Positions 1 through 8,697 of a stretch of DNA of 56,145 bases are shown here, in pieces. The first letter of the stretch is position 1; each line of letters opens with the position of its first letter. A program made the translations under genes and the position numbers. Source of the DNA: Burkholderiaceae bacterium (GTDB taxonomy: Bacteria > Pseudomonadota > Gammaproteobacteria > Burkholderiales > Burkholderiaceae_C); assembly GCA_919902775.1 (NCBI GenBank), contig CAKKRJ010000001.1:1-56145 (forward strand). The letters are read 5' to 3'. The notes under the pieces were generated by a model, which saw only the letters and a list, made by a program, of their open reading frames with translations, ran no database searches and was not told the DNA's origin.

Positions 1-1484
1 AAACCATCATGGTCAACTGCAACCCCGAGACCGTGTCGACCGACTACGACACCTCGGACCGTTTGTACTTTGAGCCCGTGACCCTGGAAGACGTGCTGGA
101 AATCGTGGACAAGGAAAAGCCGACGGGCGTCATCGTGCAATACGGCGGCCAAACGCCGTTGAAGCTGGCGCTGGATCTGGAAGCCGCTGGCGTGCCCATC
201 ATTGGCACCAGCCCTGACATGATCGACGCAGCCGAAGACCGCGAGCGTTTCCAAAAACTGTTGCAAGAGCTGGGTCTGCGTCAGCCGCCGAATGCCACCG
301 CGCGCACCGAGCCCGAAGCGCTGGAAAAAGCCGCCGCTTTGGGTTACCCCCTGGTCGTGCGTCCCAGCTATGTGCTGGGTGGCCGCGCCATGGAAATCGT
401 GCACGAACAGCGCGACCTGGAGCGCTACATGCGCGAAGCGGTCAAGGTGTCGCACGACTCGCCAGTGTTGCTGGACCGTTTCTTGAACGACGCCATCGAA
501 TGCGATGTGGATTGCTTGCGCGATCCGGAAGGCCAGACCTTCATTGGCGGCGTGATGGAGCACATTGAACAAGCGGGCGTGCACAGTGGTGACTCGGCTT
601 GCTCGTTGCCACCGTATTCGCTCTCTGCAGAAACCGTGAACGAACTCAAGCGTCAATCGGCCGCCATGGCCGGCGCTTTGAATGTGGTGGGTTTGATGAA
701 CGTGCAGTTCGCGATTCAAAACATTGACGGCCAAGACGTCATCTATGTGCTGGAAGTGAACCCCCGCGCTTCACGCACCGTGCCTTATGTCTCCAAAGCC
801 ACGGGCATCCAGTTGGCCAAGGTGGCGGCACGCTGCATGGCCGGCCAATCCCTGGCGTCGCAAGGCATCACCAAAGAAGTCACGCTGCCTTACTTCAGCG
901 TGAAAGAAGCGGTGTTCCCATTTGTGAAATTCCCTGGCGTAGACACCATCTTGGGACCCGAGATGAAGTCCACCGGTGAAGTCATGGGCGTTGGAAAAAC
1001 CTTTGGCGAAGCTTTTGTGAAGAGCCAATTGGGGGCAGGCACCAAATTGCCACGCCCAACCAAGGCCGATGGCACGCCATCGGGCAAGGTCTTTATCTCG
1101 GTGAAAAACAACGACAAGGCGCGTGCCGTTGAAGTGGCTCGCCAGTTGGTGGCGCAAGGCTTCGACTTGATCGCGACCAAGGGGACCGCCGCGGCCATCC
1201 AGTCGGCGGGTGTGCCCTGTGTCACGGTGAACAAGGTGACCGAAGGCCGCCCACACATCGTGGACATGATCAAGAACAACGAAGTCGTGCTGGTCATCAA
1301 CACGGTCGAAGAGCGCCGCAATGCGATTGCCGATTCGCGCCACATCCGCACCTCGGCCTTGCTCAACCGTGTGACCACCTTCACCACCATCGCGGGCGCG
1401 GAAGCGGCCGTCGAAGGCATGAAGTACATGGACCAACTGGACGTGATTTCGATTCAGGAAATGCACGCCCAATTGGTGGCTTGA
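1..1484 (+). CDS. carB: Carbamoyl-phosphate synthase large subunit, C-terminal half (5' truncated by window edge)
   Basis: CarB makes carbamoyl phosphate from bicarbonate, ATP and glutamine-derived ammonia for pyrimidine and arginine synthesis, as a complex with CarA. The reading frame is open from the window edge (frame of base 3), so about 493 of the usual ~1075 residues are present: the second carbamoyl-phosphate/ATP-grasp half, with [13 protein letters not shown] near the start and [19 protein letters not shown] in the ATP-grasp core. The last ~130 residues, from [12 protein letters not shown], form the MGS-like allosteric domain where UMP and ornithine act in characterised enzymes. It is followed by greA, the usual Burkholderiales order. 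Family identity is certain; only the 5' boundary is missing. Confidence 0.97.
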   Translation, partial: TIMVNCNPETVSTDYDTSDRLYFEPVTLEDVLEIVDKEKPTGVIVQYGGQTPLKLALDLEAAGVPIIGTSPDMIDAAEDRERFQKLLQELGLRQPPNATARTEPEALEKAAALGYPLVVRPSYVLGGRAMEIVHEQRDLERYMREAVKVSHDSPVLLDRFLNDAIECDVDCLRDPEGQTFIGGVMEHIEQAGVHSGDSACSLPPYSLSAETVNELKRQSAAMAGALNVVGLMNVQFAIQNIDGQDVIYVLEVNPRASRTVPYVSKATGIQLAKVAARCMAGQSLASQGITKEVTLPYFSVKEAVFPFVKFPGVDTILGPEMKSTGEVMGVGKTFGEAFVKSQLGAGTKLPRPTKADGTPSGKVFISVKNNDKARAVEVARQLVAQGFDLIATKGTAAAIQSAGVPCVTVNKVTEGRPHIVDMIKNNEVVLVINTVEERRNAIADSRHIRTSALLNRVTTFTTIAGAEAAVEGMKYMDQLDVISIQEMHAQLVA

Positions 1485-1542
1485 TAGCGCCGCTTGAGGC
1501 TTCTGCCTTGCATTTCGGTGCAAGGCATAATGCAACCCATGA

Positions 1543-1575
1543 CCGCCGAGTCTCAACGCTCGGCGGTTTGCTTTT
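1543..1575 (+). terminator. Intrinsic terminator-like hairpin in the greA leader
   Basis: A perfect 8-bp GC-rich stem (1543-1550 with 1559-1566, arm CCGCCGAG) with an 8-nt loop is followed by TTTGCTTTT (1567-1575). The greA Shine-Dalgarno GGAGA (1576-1580) begins directly after the T tract. It can end carB transcripts and, because it lies inside the greA leader, attenuate greA. A second hairpin lies just upstream (1505-1526, 8-bp stem, loop TTTCGG) without a T tract. Confidence 0.7.
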
Positions 1576-1587
1576 GGAGAACTGAAC

Positions 1588-2064
1588 ATGTCAACTATCC
1601 CGATCACAAAACGCGGGGCTGAAAAGCTCAAAGACGAGTTGCATCGCCTGAAAACGGTGGACCGTCCTGGCGTGATTCAAGCCATTGCCGAGGCGCGTGC
1701 GCAAGGTGATTTGAGCGAGAACGCCGAATACGATGCGGCCAAAGACCGTCAAGGTTTCATCGAAGGTCGGATTCAGGAAATCGAAGGCAAGCTGTCGGCT
1801 GCGCAGATCATCGACCCGGCGTCGGTGGACGCGGGGGGGCGCGTGGTGTTTGGCACCACGGTGGAACTCGAAGACGAAAGCTCAGGCGAAGCTGTGAAAT
1901 ACCAGATCGTCGGTGAAGACGAGGCCGACTTGAAGTTGGGCCTGATCAACATCAGCAGCCCGATTGCGCGTGCCTTGATCGGCAAGGAAGAGGGCGATGT
2001 GGCGGAAGTGCAGGCGCCAGGCGGCGTGCGCCGTTATGAAATCGTGGGTGTTTCGTACATCTGA
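1588..2064 (+). CDS. greA: Transcription elongation factor GreA
   Basis: GreA rescues backtracked RNA polymerase by stimulating transcript cleavage through the secondary channel. The 158-residue product has the family length. The N-terminal coiled coil ends in [12 protein letters not shown], placing the acidic tip residues at D41 and E44, the positions known to coordinate the cleavage magnesium in E. coli GreA. The C-terminal FKBP-like globular domain follows from about residue 80. The ATG at 1588 has a good GGAGA Shine-Dalgarno 7 nt upstream. It lies downstream of carB and converges with yhbY. The leader carries a terminator-like hairpin ending 12 nt before the start codon, so expression is probably attenuated or depends on readthrough. 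Confidence 0.97.
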   Translation: MSTIPITKRGAEKLKDELHRLKTVDRPGVIQAIAEARAQGDLSENAEYDAAKDRQGFIEGRIQEIEGKLSAAQIIDPASVDAGGRVVFGTTVELEDESSGEAVKYQIVGEDEADLKLGLINISSPIARALIGKEEGDVAEVQAPGGVRRYEIVGVSYI

Positions 2065-2071
2065 GAAATGA

Positions 2072-2097
2072 CGAAGGCCGTTGTGAAACGGCCTTCG
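2072..2097. terminator. GC-rich dyad between convergent greA and yhbY
   Basis: A perfect 11-bp inverted repeat (2072-2082 with 2087-2097, arm CGAAGGCCGTT) with loop GTGA lies just after the greA stop and before the end of yhbY on the other strand. There is no T tract on either side, so it may be a weak terminator or a 3'-end stabiliser. Function is inferred from position. Confidence 0.4.
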
Positions 2098-2131
2098 AGG
2101 TGGCAGTGGCCTGGAACAGGCGCTGCCTGTG

Positions 2132-2605
2132 TCAGTCGTGGCGACCTTTTTTGACCGATTTTTGCTTGGGCTTGGCCCGCTTGATCTGGCCACCAGCGGC
2201 CAGGCGCTGGTTGCCTAGAACGCGAATGGTTTTGACTTCAGGGCGTTGACCGCCGCGTGAGCTGTACTTCAGGATCTTGAAGTCACGCGGACCGGCTTTG
2301 CGGTCTTCATCGGCTTCCTTGATTTTTTCAGGTTGCGGACGCCAGAGGATCAGCAATTTGCCGATGTGCTGGATCGGTGCCGCGCTGAGCTGGTCGGCGA
2401 GTTGAGCGAACATGGCCTCGCGTGCAGCGCGGTCATCGCCCAGAACGCGGATCTTGATCAGGCCGTGGGCGTTCAGTGCGGCTTCGGTTTCTTTGACGAC
2501 GGCAGGGGTCAGACCATCGCCTCCGATCATGACGACCGGATCCAGGTGATGGGCATCGGCGCGAAAAACTTTGCGCTCGGCAGGTGTGAGTTGTATTTGG
2601 GGCAT
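2132..2605 (-). CDS. yhbY: YhbY-family RNA-binding protein (CRM domain) with basic C-terminal extension
   Basis: The CRM (chloroplast RNA splicing and ribosome maturation) domain protein YhbY associates with pre-50S particles in E. coli. The start chosen is the ATG at 2605 ([11 protein letters not shown]), which begins the CRM fold directly; a longer frame upstream would run through the rlmE start. Residues 1-95 contain the CRM core, with [14 protein letters not shown] (a GxxG-type loop) and [11 protein letters not shown]. The product is 157 residues, against about 97 for E. coli YhbY. The extra ~60 residues are Lys/Arg-rich and end in [13 protein letters not shown], probably adding RNA affinity. 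It is divergent from rlmE with only 31 bp between start codons, the same pairing as in many proteobacteria. Confidence 0.9.
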   Translation of the reverse strand: MPQIQLTPAERKVFRADAHHLDPVVMIGGDGLTPAVVKETEAALNAHGLIKIRVLGDDRAAREAMFAQLADQLSAAPIQHIGKLLILWRPQPEKIKEADEDRKAGPRDFKILKYSSRGGQRPEVKTIRVLGNQRLAAGGQIKRAKPKQKSVKKGRHD

Positions 2606-2636
2606 CCCCGTATTATCCCCGCAAGGACGCAAAAGA

Positions 2637-3299
2637 ATGAAAGTCAAAACCAAAAGTAAAAAGGTCAATAAAGCCTGGTTGAACGACCATGTGAATGACA
2701 CCTATGTGAAACTGGCCCTGAAAGAGGGTTATCGCGCGCGGGCAGCCTACAAGTTGAAGGAAATCGATGAAACGCTTGGCTTGATCCGTCCGGGCGATCT
2801 GGTGGTTGATCTGGGTTCGGCACCGGGGGCCTGGAGCCAGTACCTGCGTCGCCGTTTGTCGCCCGATGGGGCGGCGGTGGGTGAGTTGAACGGCCGCATC
2901 ATTGCGCTGGACATCCTGCCCATGGCGCCAGTGGAGGGTGTGCACTTCATTCAGGGCGACTTCCGCGAGAACGAGGTGGCCGCTCTGCTGGAAGCCGCTT
3001 TGCAGGGGCGTCAGGCCGATGTGGTGGTGTCAGACATGGCCCCCAACTTGTCCGGTATCGAATCGTCAGACGCCGCTCGGGTCATGCATTTGATCGAATT
3101 GGCTGTGGAGTTTGCCCAAAACCACATGAAGCCCCAAGGGGCCTTGGTGGTCAAGGTTTTTCACGGCAGCGGTTACAGCCAGATCGTGAAGATGTTCAAA
3201 GAGACTTTCAAGGTGGTCAAGCCGATCAAACCCAAGTCTTCGCGGGACAAGTCTTCCGAGACCTTTTTGGTGGGCATGGGTCTGATCCACGCCGCTTGA
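2637..3299 (+). CDS. rlmE: 23S rRNA (uridine-2552 2'-O)-methyltransferase RlmE/FtsJ
   Basis: RlmE methylates the 2'-OH of U2552 in the 23S A-loop late in 50S assembly using S-adenosylmethionine. The 220-residue protein has the SAM-binding motif [15 protein letters not shown] (about residues 56-70) and the K-D-K-E tetrad in context: K in AAYKLKEI, D in [10 protein letters not shown] in LVVKVFHG and E in SSETFLVG. The ATG at 2637 was chosen because AAGGA (2623-2627) lies at suitable spacing and MKVKTKSKK is a typical basic N-terminus. It is followed by ftsH, the conserved ftsJ-ftsH pairing known to be heat-shock regulated in E. coli. No clear promoter could be assigned in the 31-bp divergent gap with yhbY. 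Confidence 0.96.
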   Translation: MKVKTKSKKVNKAWLNDHVNDTYVKLALKEGYRARAAYKLKEIDETLGLIRPGDLVVDLGSAPGAWSQYLRRRLSPDGAAVGELNGRIIALDILPMAPVEGVHFIQGDFRENEVAALLEAALQGRQADVVVSDMAPNLSGIESSDAARVMHLIELAVEFAQNHMKPQGALVVKVFHGSGYSQIVKMFKETFKVVKPIKPKSSRDKSSETFLVGMGLIHAA

Positions 3300-3405
3300 T
3301 CCTTTAATTCCTCGGTTTTCGAGGGCCAAAACCACTTCTTTGGCCTTGGGCCGTTCTTGGCAGGCCTAGAATGAGAACAGTCATATTTTTCGATTGGAGT
3401 GTCTC

Positions 3406-5322
3406 GTGAATAACCCTTGGTTTTCCAAAATTGCCGTCTGGATGGTGATTGCCATGGTGCTGTTCACCTTGTTCAAACAATTTGACAACCGTGGCGTCGC
3501 TGGTGCGAGTGCCATTGGTTACTCGGATTTTCTGGAAGAGGTTCGCAGCAACCGGATCAAGAGCGCCACGATTTCCGAGAGCCCTGGTGGCACCGAGATT
3601 CTGGCCGTTACCAACGATGACCGACGCATCAAGACGACCGCCACTTACCTGGACCGTGGTCTGGTGGGTGATTTGATCAACAGCGGCGTGAAGTTTGACG
3701 TCAAGCCCCGTGAAGAAGGCTCTTTGCTGATGACCTTGCTGGTCAGCTGGGGCCCCATGCTGCTTTTGATTGGTGTCTGGGTGTATTTCATGCGCCAGAT
3801 GCAAGGCGGTGGCAAAGGTGGTGCCTTCAGTTTCGGCAAGTCCAAGGCACGCATGTTGGACGAAAACAACAACCAGGTCACTTTCGCAGATGTGGCCGGT
3901 TGCGATGAGGCCAAAGAAGAAGTCAAGGAAGTCGTCGATTTTCTGAAAGATCCGCAAAAATTTCAAAAGCTCGGTGGCCGCATTCCGCGTGGCCTGCTGC
4001 TGGTCGGCCCTCCCGGTACCGGTAAAACGCTGCTGGCCAAAGGCATCGCGGGCGAAGCCAAAGTGCCGTTCTTCAGCATTTCGGGCTCTGATTTTGTGGA
4101 AATGTTTGTCGGTGTCGGGGCAGCCCGCGTTCGCGACATGTTTGAAAACGCCAAAAAGAACGCGCCGTGCATCATTTTCATCGACGAAATCGATGCCGTC
4201 GGTCGCCAGCGTGGGGCCGGCTTGGGTGGTGGCAACGACGAACGCGAACAAACGCTCAACCAGATGTTGGTCGAGATGGACGGTTTTGAGACCAACCTGG
4301 GTGTCATTGTGGTTGCCGCGACCAACCGTCCGGACATTCTGGATGCCGCCTTGTTGCGCCCTGGCCGTTTTGACCGCCAGGTGTATGTCACCTTGCCCGA
4401 CATCCGTGGCCGTGAGCAGATTCTGAATGTGCACATGCGCAAGGTGCCCATTGGCCAAGACGTCAATGCCGGTGTGATCGCGCGTGGCACGCCCGGCATG
4501 AGTGGCGCAGACTTGGCCAACCTTTGCAACGAAGCCGCTTTGATGGCTGCGCGTCGCAATGCCCGCGTGGTCGAGATGGTGGACTTTGAAAAGGCCAAGG
4601 ACAAAATCCTGATGGGCCCTGAGCGCAAGAGCATGGTCATGCCTGAGCACGAGCGCCGCAACACGGCTTACCACGAGGCCGGCCACGCGCTGATCGGTCA
4701 ACTGCTGCCCAAATGCGACCCTGTTCACAAGGTCACCATCATTCCGCGTGGCCGTGCCCTGGGTGTGACGATGAGTCTTCCAGAGCAAGACCGTTACAGC
4801 TACGACAAGGAATTCATGCTGAACCAGATCAGCATGTTGTTCGGTGGCCGCATTGCCGAAGAGGTGTTCATGCACCAGATGACCACGGGTGCCAGCAACG
4901 ATTTCGAACGTGCCACCTCCATTGCCCGCGACATGGTCATGCGTTACGGCATGACCGATGCATTGGGGCCGATGGTTTACGCAGAGAACGAGGGCGAAGT
5001 GTTCCTGGGACGTTCGGTCACCAAGACCACCAACATGAGCGAATCCACCATGCAAAAGGTGGACATGGAGGTGCGTCGCATCATCGATGAACAGTACAGC
5101 CTGGCCCGTCGCCTGATCGAAGAGCACAGCGCACAGATGCATGCGATGGCCAAGGCCTTGCTGGAGTGGGAAACCATCGACAAGGACCAGATCGATGACA
5201 TCATGGCTGGGCGTGATCCCTTGCCCCCAAAGGACTGGACACCCCGCACGCCCCCCTCGGGCGGTGACAGCAGTGGTGGCACCCCAGCCGTTCAGCCGGA
5301 GCCAGCAACCACGGCCGCTTGA
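3406..5322 (+). CDS. ftsH: ATP-dependent zinc metalloprotease FtsH
   Basis: FtsH is the membrane-anchored hexameric AAA+ protease that degrades misfolded membrane proteins and regulators such as sigma-32 and LpxC. The 638-residue product has a transmembrane segment at about 9-27, a periplasmic domain, and a second transmembrane segment near 110-128. The AAA core shows Walker A GPPGTGKT (201-208), Walker B IIFIDEID (256-263) and a second region of homology from about 305 ([18 protein letters not shown]). The zinc protease motif HEAGH is at 423-427. The start is GTG at 3406, with GGAG (3396-3399) as Shine-Dalgarno. It continues the rlmE-ftsH-folP-glmM order; a terminator lies between ftsH and folP. 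Confidence 0.98.
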   Translation: MNNPWFSKIAVWMVIAMVLFTLFKQFDNRGVAGASAIGYSDFLEEVRSNRIKSATISESPGGTEILAVTNDDRRIKTTATYLDRGLVGDLINSGVKFDVKPREEGSLLMTLLVSWGPMLLLIGVWVYFMRQMQGGGKGGAFSFGKSKARMLDENNNQVTFADVAGCDEAKEEVKEVVDFLKDPQKFQKLGGRIPRGLLLVGPPGTGKTLLAKGIAGEAKVPFFSISGSDFVEMFVGVGAARVRDMFENAKKNAPCIIFIDEIDAVGRQRGAGLGGGNDEREQTLNQMLVEMDGFETNLGVIVVAATNRPDILDAALLRPGRFDRQVYVTLPDIRGREQILNVHMRKVPIGQDVNAGVIARGTPGMSGADLANLCNEAALMAARRNARVVEMVDFEKAKDKILMGPERKSMVMPEHERRNTAYHEAGHALIGQLLPKCDPVHKVTIIPRGRALGVTMSLPEQDRYSYDKEFMLNQISMLFGGRIAEEVFMHQMTTGASNDFERATSIARDMVMRYGMTDALGPMVYAENEGEVFLGRSVTKTTNMSESTMQKVDMEVRRIIDEQYSLARRLIEEHSAQMHAMAKALLEWETIDKDQIDDIMAGRDPLPPKDWTPRTPPSGGDSSGGTPAVQPEPATTAA

Positions 5323-5347
5323 TGGATCAGGATCGGCACAGCCAAAG

Positions 5348-5370
5348 CGGGGCCTCAGGGCCCCGTTTTT
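5348..5370 (+). terminator. Intrinsic terminator after ftsH
   Basis: The 7-bp stem CGGGGCC/GGCCCCG (5348-5354 with 5359-5365), loop TCAG, is followed by TTTTT (5366-5370). It sits 25 bp after the ftsH stop and 48 bp before folP, so folP-glmM probably depend on readthrough or an internal promoter. Confidence 0.75.
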
Positions 5371-5418
5371 CATGGCTGGCTGCACACCGAACGCAAACCA
5401 ACAGGATGGAACAACGTC

Positions 5419-6273
5419 ATGCGCTGGCAGACCACACGTTTTGAGCTGGACCTTTCACGCCCTAGGGTCATGGGCATCGTCAATGTCACGCCCGATTCTT
5501 TTTCGGACGGCGGCAAACATGCCGAGGCGATACAGGCTTTGCGTTACGCAGAGCAACTGTTGCGTGAGGGGGCGGACATTCTGGACGTTGGCGCCGAATC
5601 CACCCGCCCAGGGGCTATAGCGGTGCCTTTGGCGTTGGAGTTGGCGCGCCTTGGGCCCTTTTTGCGAGAAGCGGTTCGCTGGCAAGTTCCGATTTCTGTG
5701 GACACTTACAAACCTGAGGTGATGCAGGCTGTGCTGGATGCGGGTGTGGACATCATCAACGACATTTGGGCATTGCGCCAGCCGGGTGCAGAGCAGGTGA
5801 TCGCGGCGCATCCTGCTTGTGGGGTGTGCTTGATGCACATGCACCGCGACCCCCAAACCATGCAAATGCAGACCATGACAGGCGATGTATCGGATGCGGT
5901 CGAGGCATTTTTGCAAGACCGTCTTGACGCGCTGGTGGGACTGGGCGTAGCGGCACCACGGTTGGTGCTGGACCCGGGCATTGGTTTTGGAAAAACAGTG
6001 GCCCAAAACTTTCAATTGCTGGCCAGGCAAGCCCATTTGCTGCGTTTGGGCCGTCCTGTTCTGGCGGGGTGGTCGCGCAAATCCTCTTTGGGGGCCGTGT
6101 TGTCCAAAGACGGGCAGGTGCCTGAACCCGATCAACGGCAAGCCGCCAGTGTGGCTGCGGCTTTGTTGGCGGTCGAGCGAGGCGCCTCTGTGGTCCGGGT
6201 GCACGACGTCAAGCAGACGGTGGATGCGCTCAAGGTCTGGTCGGCGCTGCGACAACAGGACGTGCTGCCTTGA
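5419..6273 (+). CDS. folP: Dihydropteroate synthase
   Basis: FolP condenses dihydropterin pyrophosphate with p-aminobenzoate in folate synthesis and is the sulfonamide target. The 284-residue TIM barrel has the hallmarks MGIVNVTPDSFSDGG (about 18-32), ADILDVGAESTRPGA, SVDTYKP, LDPGIGFGKT and AGWSRKSSLG, which carry the pterin, phosphate and sulfonamide-contacting loops. The usual INDVSGG turn reads INDIWAL here, a modest variation. ATG at 5419 is the first start that includes the complete first strand. It precedes glmM as in E. coli and other Proteobacteria, 84 bp apart. Confidence 0.97.
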   Translation: MRWQTTRFELDLSRPRVMGIVNVTPDSFSDGGKHAEAIQALRYAEQLLREGADILDVGAESTRPGAIAVPLALELARLGPFLREAVRWQVPISVDTYKPEVMQAVLDAGVDIINDIWALRQPGAEQVIAAHPACGVCLMHMHRDPQTMQMQTMTGDVSDAVEAFLQDRLDALVGLGVAAPRLVLDPGIGFGKTVAQNFQLLARQAHLLRLGRPVLAGWSRKSSLGAVLSKDGQVPEPDQRQAASVAAALLAVERGASVVRVHDVKQTVDALKVWSALRQQDVLP

Positions 6274-6357
6274 CGCACGTTCTGTCTGCACGTCAGGTCG
6301 CGGCTGTGTTGTACGACTAGAATTTATAAAATTTTCACACTATTTCGGAATTCATTC

Positions 6358-7686
6358 ATGGCGCGTCAATATTTCGGCACAGACGGCATTCGCGGTACGG
6401 TAGGCCAAAGTCCCATCACACCGGACTTCATTTTGCGTTTGGCGCATGCGGTGGGACGTGTCTTGAAAGCGAAAGAGTCCAATCCGGTGGTGTTGATCGG
6501 GAAGGACACCCGCATTTCCGGCTACATGTTGGAAAGTGCCCTGGAGTCGGGTTTCAATTCAGCGGGGGTCGACGTGGTGCTGTTGGGCCCCGTGCCCACC
6601 CCTGCGGTGGCGTATCTGACCCGTGCACAACGTGCGTCTCTGGGCGTGGTGATCAGCGCAAGCCACAACCCCTTTGCAGACAACGGCATCAAGTTCTTCA
6701 GCGCCCAAGGCACCAAGTTGCCTGACGCTTGGGAAGAAACGGTCGAGGCGAGGTTGCTGGAAGACCCTGTCTGGGTCGATTCGGCCGCCTTGGGTAAAAC
6801 CCGCCGCCTGAACGACGCAGCGGGTCGTTACATCGAATTCTGCAAAAGCACATTCTCGAACGATCTGACCCTCAAGGGTTTGAAGATCGTGGTGGATGCC
6901 GCCCATGGTGCGGCCTACCAAATTGCGCCCAAAGTGTTCCACGAGCTGGGTGCCGAGGTGATCGCCATGGGCTGCACGCCCGATGGTTTGAACATCAACA
7001 AAGGCGTGGGCGCCACGCACCCGGAGGCCCTGGTGCAGACCGTCAAGGACCACCGGGCCGATTACGGCATTGCGCTGGATGGCGATGCCGACCGTTTGCA
7101 ATTTGTGGACAGTACGGGCCGATTGTTCAATGGCGATGAACTGTTGTTCTTGATGGTGGCTGACCGGCTGGCCCGCGACGAGGCCGTGCCGGGCGCGGTG
7201 GGCACCTTGATGACCAATCTGGCAGTCGAAGTGGCCCTCAAACAAAGGGGGGTGCAATTTGTGCGTGCCAAAGTGGGCGACCGTTATGTGCTGGAAATTT
7301 TGCACGACAAGGGTTGGCTGCTTGGCGGCGAGGGTTCTGGCCATTTGCTGGCGCTGGACAAGCACACCACGGGCGATGGTCTGGTGAGCGCCTTGCAGGT
7401 GTTGCAAGCCTGTGTGGGCAGCGGGCAGACCATGGCCCAGTTGCTGGAGGGCATCACGCTGTTCCCGCAAACCCTGATCAATGTGCGCTTGACGCCTGGC
7501 TTTGACTGGCAGGGACATGCTGCTTTGTGGGAGGCTACCCGGGTGGTCGAGTCCGAGTTGGGTGATTCTGGACGGGTTTTGATCCGCGCCAGCGGTACCG
7601 AACCTTTGGTGCGTGTCATGGTCGAGGCGCGCGATGCGGTGCAAGCCCGTCAATGCGCCGAACGGATTGCAGCCACCCTGTCTTGA
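6358..7686 (+). CDS. glmM: Phosphoglucosamine mutase
   Basis: GlmM converts glucosamine-6-phosphate to glucosamine-1-phosphate for UDP-GlcNAc, peptidoglycan and LPS. The 442-residue alpha-D-phosphohexomutase has ISASHNP with the phosphoserine at S102, the metal loop DGDADR at 241-246, the sugar loop GEGSGH, and the phosphate-binding [15 protein letters not shown] near the C-terminus. The ATG at 6358 begins the typical [13 protein letters not shown]. The 84-bp upstream gap is AT-rich just before the start (TATAAAAT at 6325-6332) and could hold a promoter, but no convincing -35 was seen. The gene converges with ppsR. Confidence 0.97.
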   Translation: MARQYFGTDGIRGTVGQSPITPDFILRLAHAVGRVLKAKESNPVVLIGKDTRISGYMLESALESGFNSAGVDVVLLGPVPTPAVAYLTRAQRASLGVVISASHNPFADNGIKFFSAQGTKLPDAWEETVEARLLEDPVWVDSAALGKTRRLNDAAGRYIEFCKSTFSNDLTLKGLKIVVDAAHGAAYQIAPKVFHELGAEVIAMGCTPDGLNINKGVGATHPEALVQTVKDHRADYGIALDGDADRLQFVDSTGRLFNGDELLFLMVADRLARDEAVPGAVGTLMTNLAVEVALKQRGVQFVRAKVGDRYVLEILHDKGWLLGGEGSGHLLALDKHTTGDGLVSALQVLQACVGSGQTMAQLLEGITLFPQTLINVRLTPGFDWQGHAALWEATRVVESELGDSGRVLIRASGTEPLVRVMVEARDAVQARQCAERIAATLS

Positions 7687-7731
7687 TGCAGCCGCCTGGT
7701 GACCGCACAGGCCAGCGGCTAGCCAACCCGC

Positions 7732-8553
7732 TCAGTAGATCAACCGTTCAGGTTTGATTTCCTGCAAGATGGTGGTGGCAATTTCTTCAATGGACTTGGT
7801 GGTGGTGGACAGCCAACGGATGCTTGAGCGACGCATCATGGCTTCCGCTTCTGACACCTCCTGGCGGCAATTCTCGATACTGGCGTAGCGCGAATTGGGT
7901 CTGCGCTCGGCGCGGATTTCAGCCAGCCGATCGGGGTGAATGCTCAGTCCAAAGATTTTTTGACGGTGCGGCACCAGGGCTGGGGGCAACTGCCGGCGAT
8001 CAAAATCTTCCGGAATCAGCGGGTAATTGGCGGCCTTCAGGCCGTGCTGCATGGCCAGGTACAGACTGGTCGGGGTTTTGCCGCTGCGGCTCACGCCCAC
8101 CAAAATCACATCGGCAGACTCCAGGTCGCGGTTGGATTGACCGTCATCGTGGGCCAGCGAGAAGTTGATGGCTTCGATCCGGTCATGGTATTCCTTGCTT
8201 TTGCTGACGTCCGAAAAGCGACCCACCCGGTGATGCGACTTGATGCCCAGCTCGTTTTCAAGCGGGTTCACAAAGGTGCCAAACATGTCCAGCAGCATGC
8301 CCTGGCAATGCTCTTGCAGCACTTTGAGCACATCCATGTTCACCAAGGTGGTGAACACAATGGGCTTGTTGCCCTCGGTGTCGGCCGTGTGGTTGATTTG
8401 CCGCACAGCTTGGTGCGCTTTGTCGATGGTGTCGGTGAAGGGCAGACGCACATGCCGGGTTTTCATGTCGAACTGGGCCAGGATGGCGTTGCCAAAAGTC
8501 TCGGCTGTGATGCCTGTGCCATCGGAAATGAAAAAAACAGTGCGTTTGGACAT
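7732..8553 (-). CDS. ppsR: Phosphoenolpyruvate synthase regulatory protein (PSRP kinase/pyrophosphorylase, DUF299)
   Basis: PSRP is a bifunctional serine/threonine kinase and pyrophosphorylase that inactivates PEP synthase by ADP-dependent phosphorylation and restores it with phosphate. The 273-residue product starts at ATG 8553 (MSKRTVFFISDGTGITAETFG, the canonical N-terminus) and has the P-loop GVSRSGKT at 153-160. It is transcribed divergently from its target ppsA with 144 bp between starts, matching the pairing in E. coli and Burkholderiales. The neighbourhood strongly supports the assignment over the related PPDK regulators. Confidence 0.95.
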   Translation of the reverse strand: MSKRTVFFISDGTGITAETFGNAILAQFDMKTRHVRLPFTDTIDKAHQAVRQINHTADTEGNKPIVFTTLVNMDVLKVLQEHCQGMLLDMFGTFVNPLENELGIKSHHRVGRFSDVSKSKEYHDRIEAINFSLAHDDGQSNRDLESADVILVGVSRSGKTPTSLYLAMQHGLKAANYPLIPEDFDRRQLPPALVPHRQKIFGLSIHPDRLAEIRAERRPNSRYASIENCRQEVSEAEAMMRRSSIRWLSTTTKSIEEIATTILQEIKPERLIY

Positions 8554-8697
8554 GGATGCAAAAATTTCAAATGGCAGGGGCACCAAGCCCCCTAAAATGG
8601 TCCGATTATCCATGGCCCCTCGGTCGGCGGTTGAACTCCAAGAACAACAAAACCCCGTCCTGTCCCATGGCACCCGGTTTTAACTTTGGAGCTTTGT

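Noticed and set aside
3304..5385. A long open frame on the minus strand opposite ftsH
   Set aside because: It is a His/Gln-rich antisense shadow of a strong, motif-verified gene; high G+C leaves few stops on the opposite strand.
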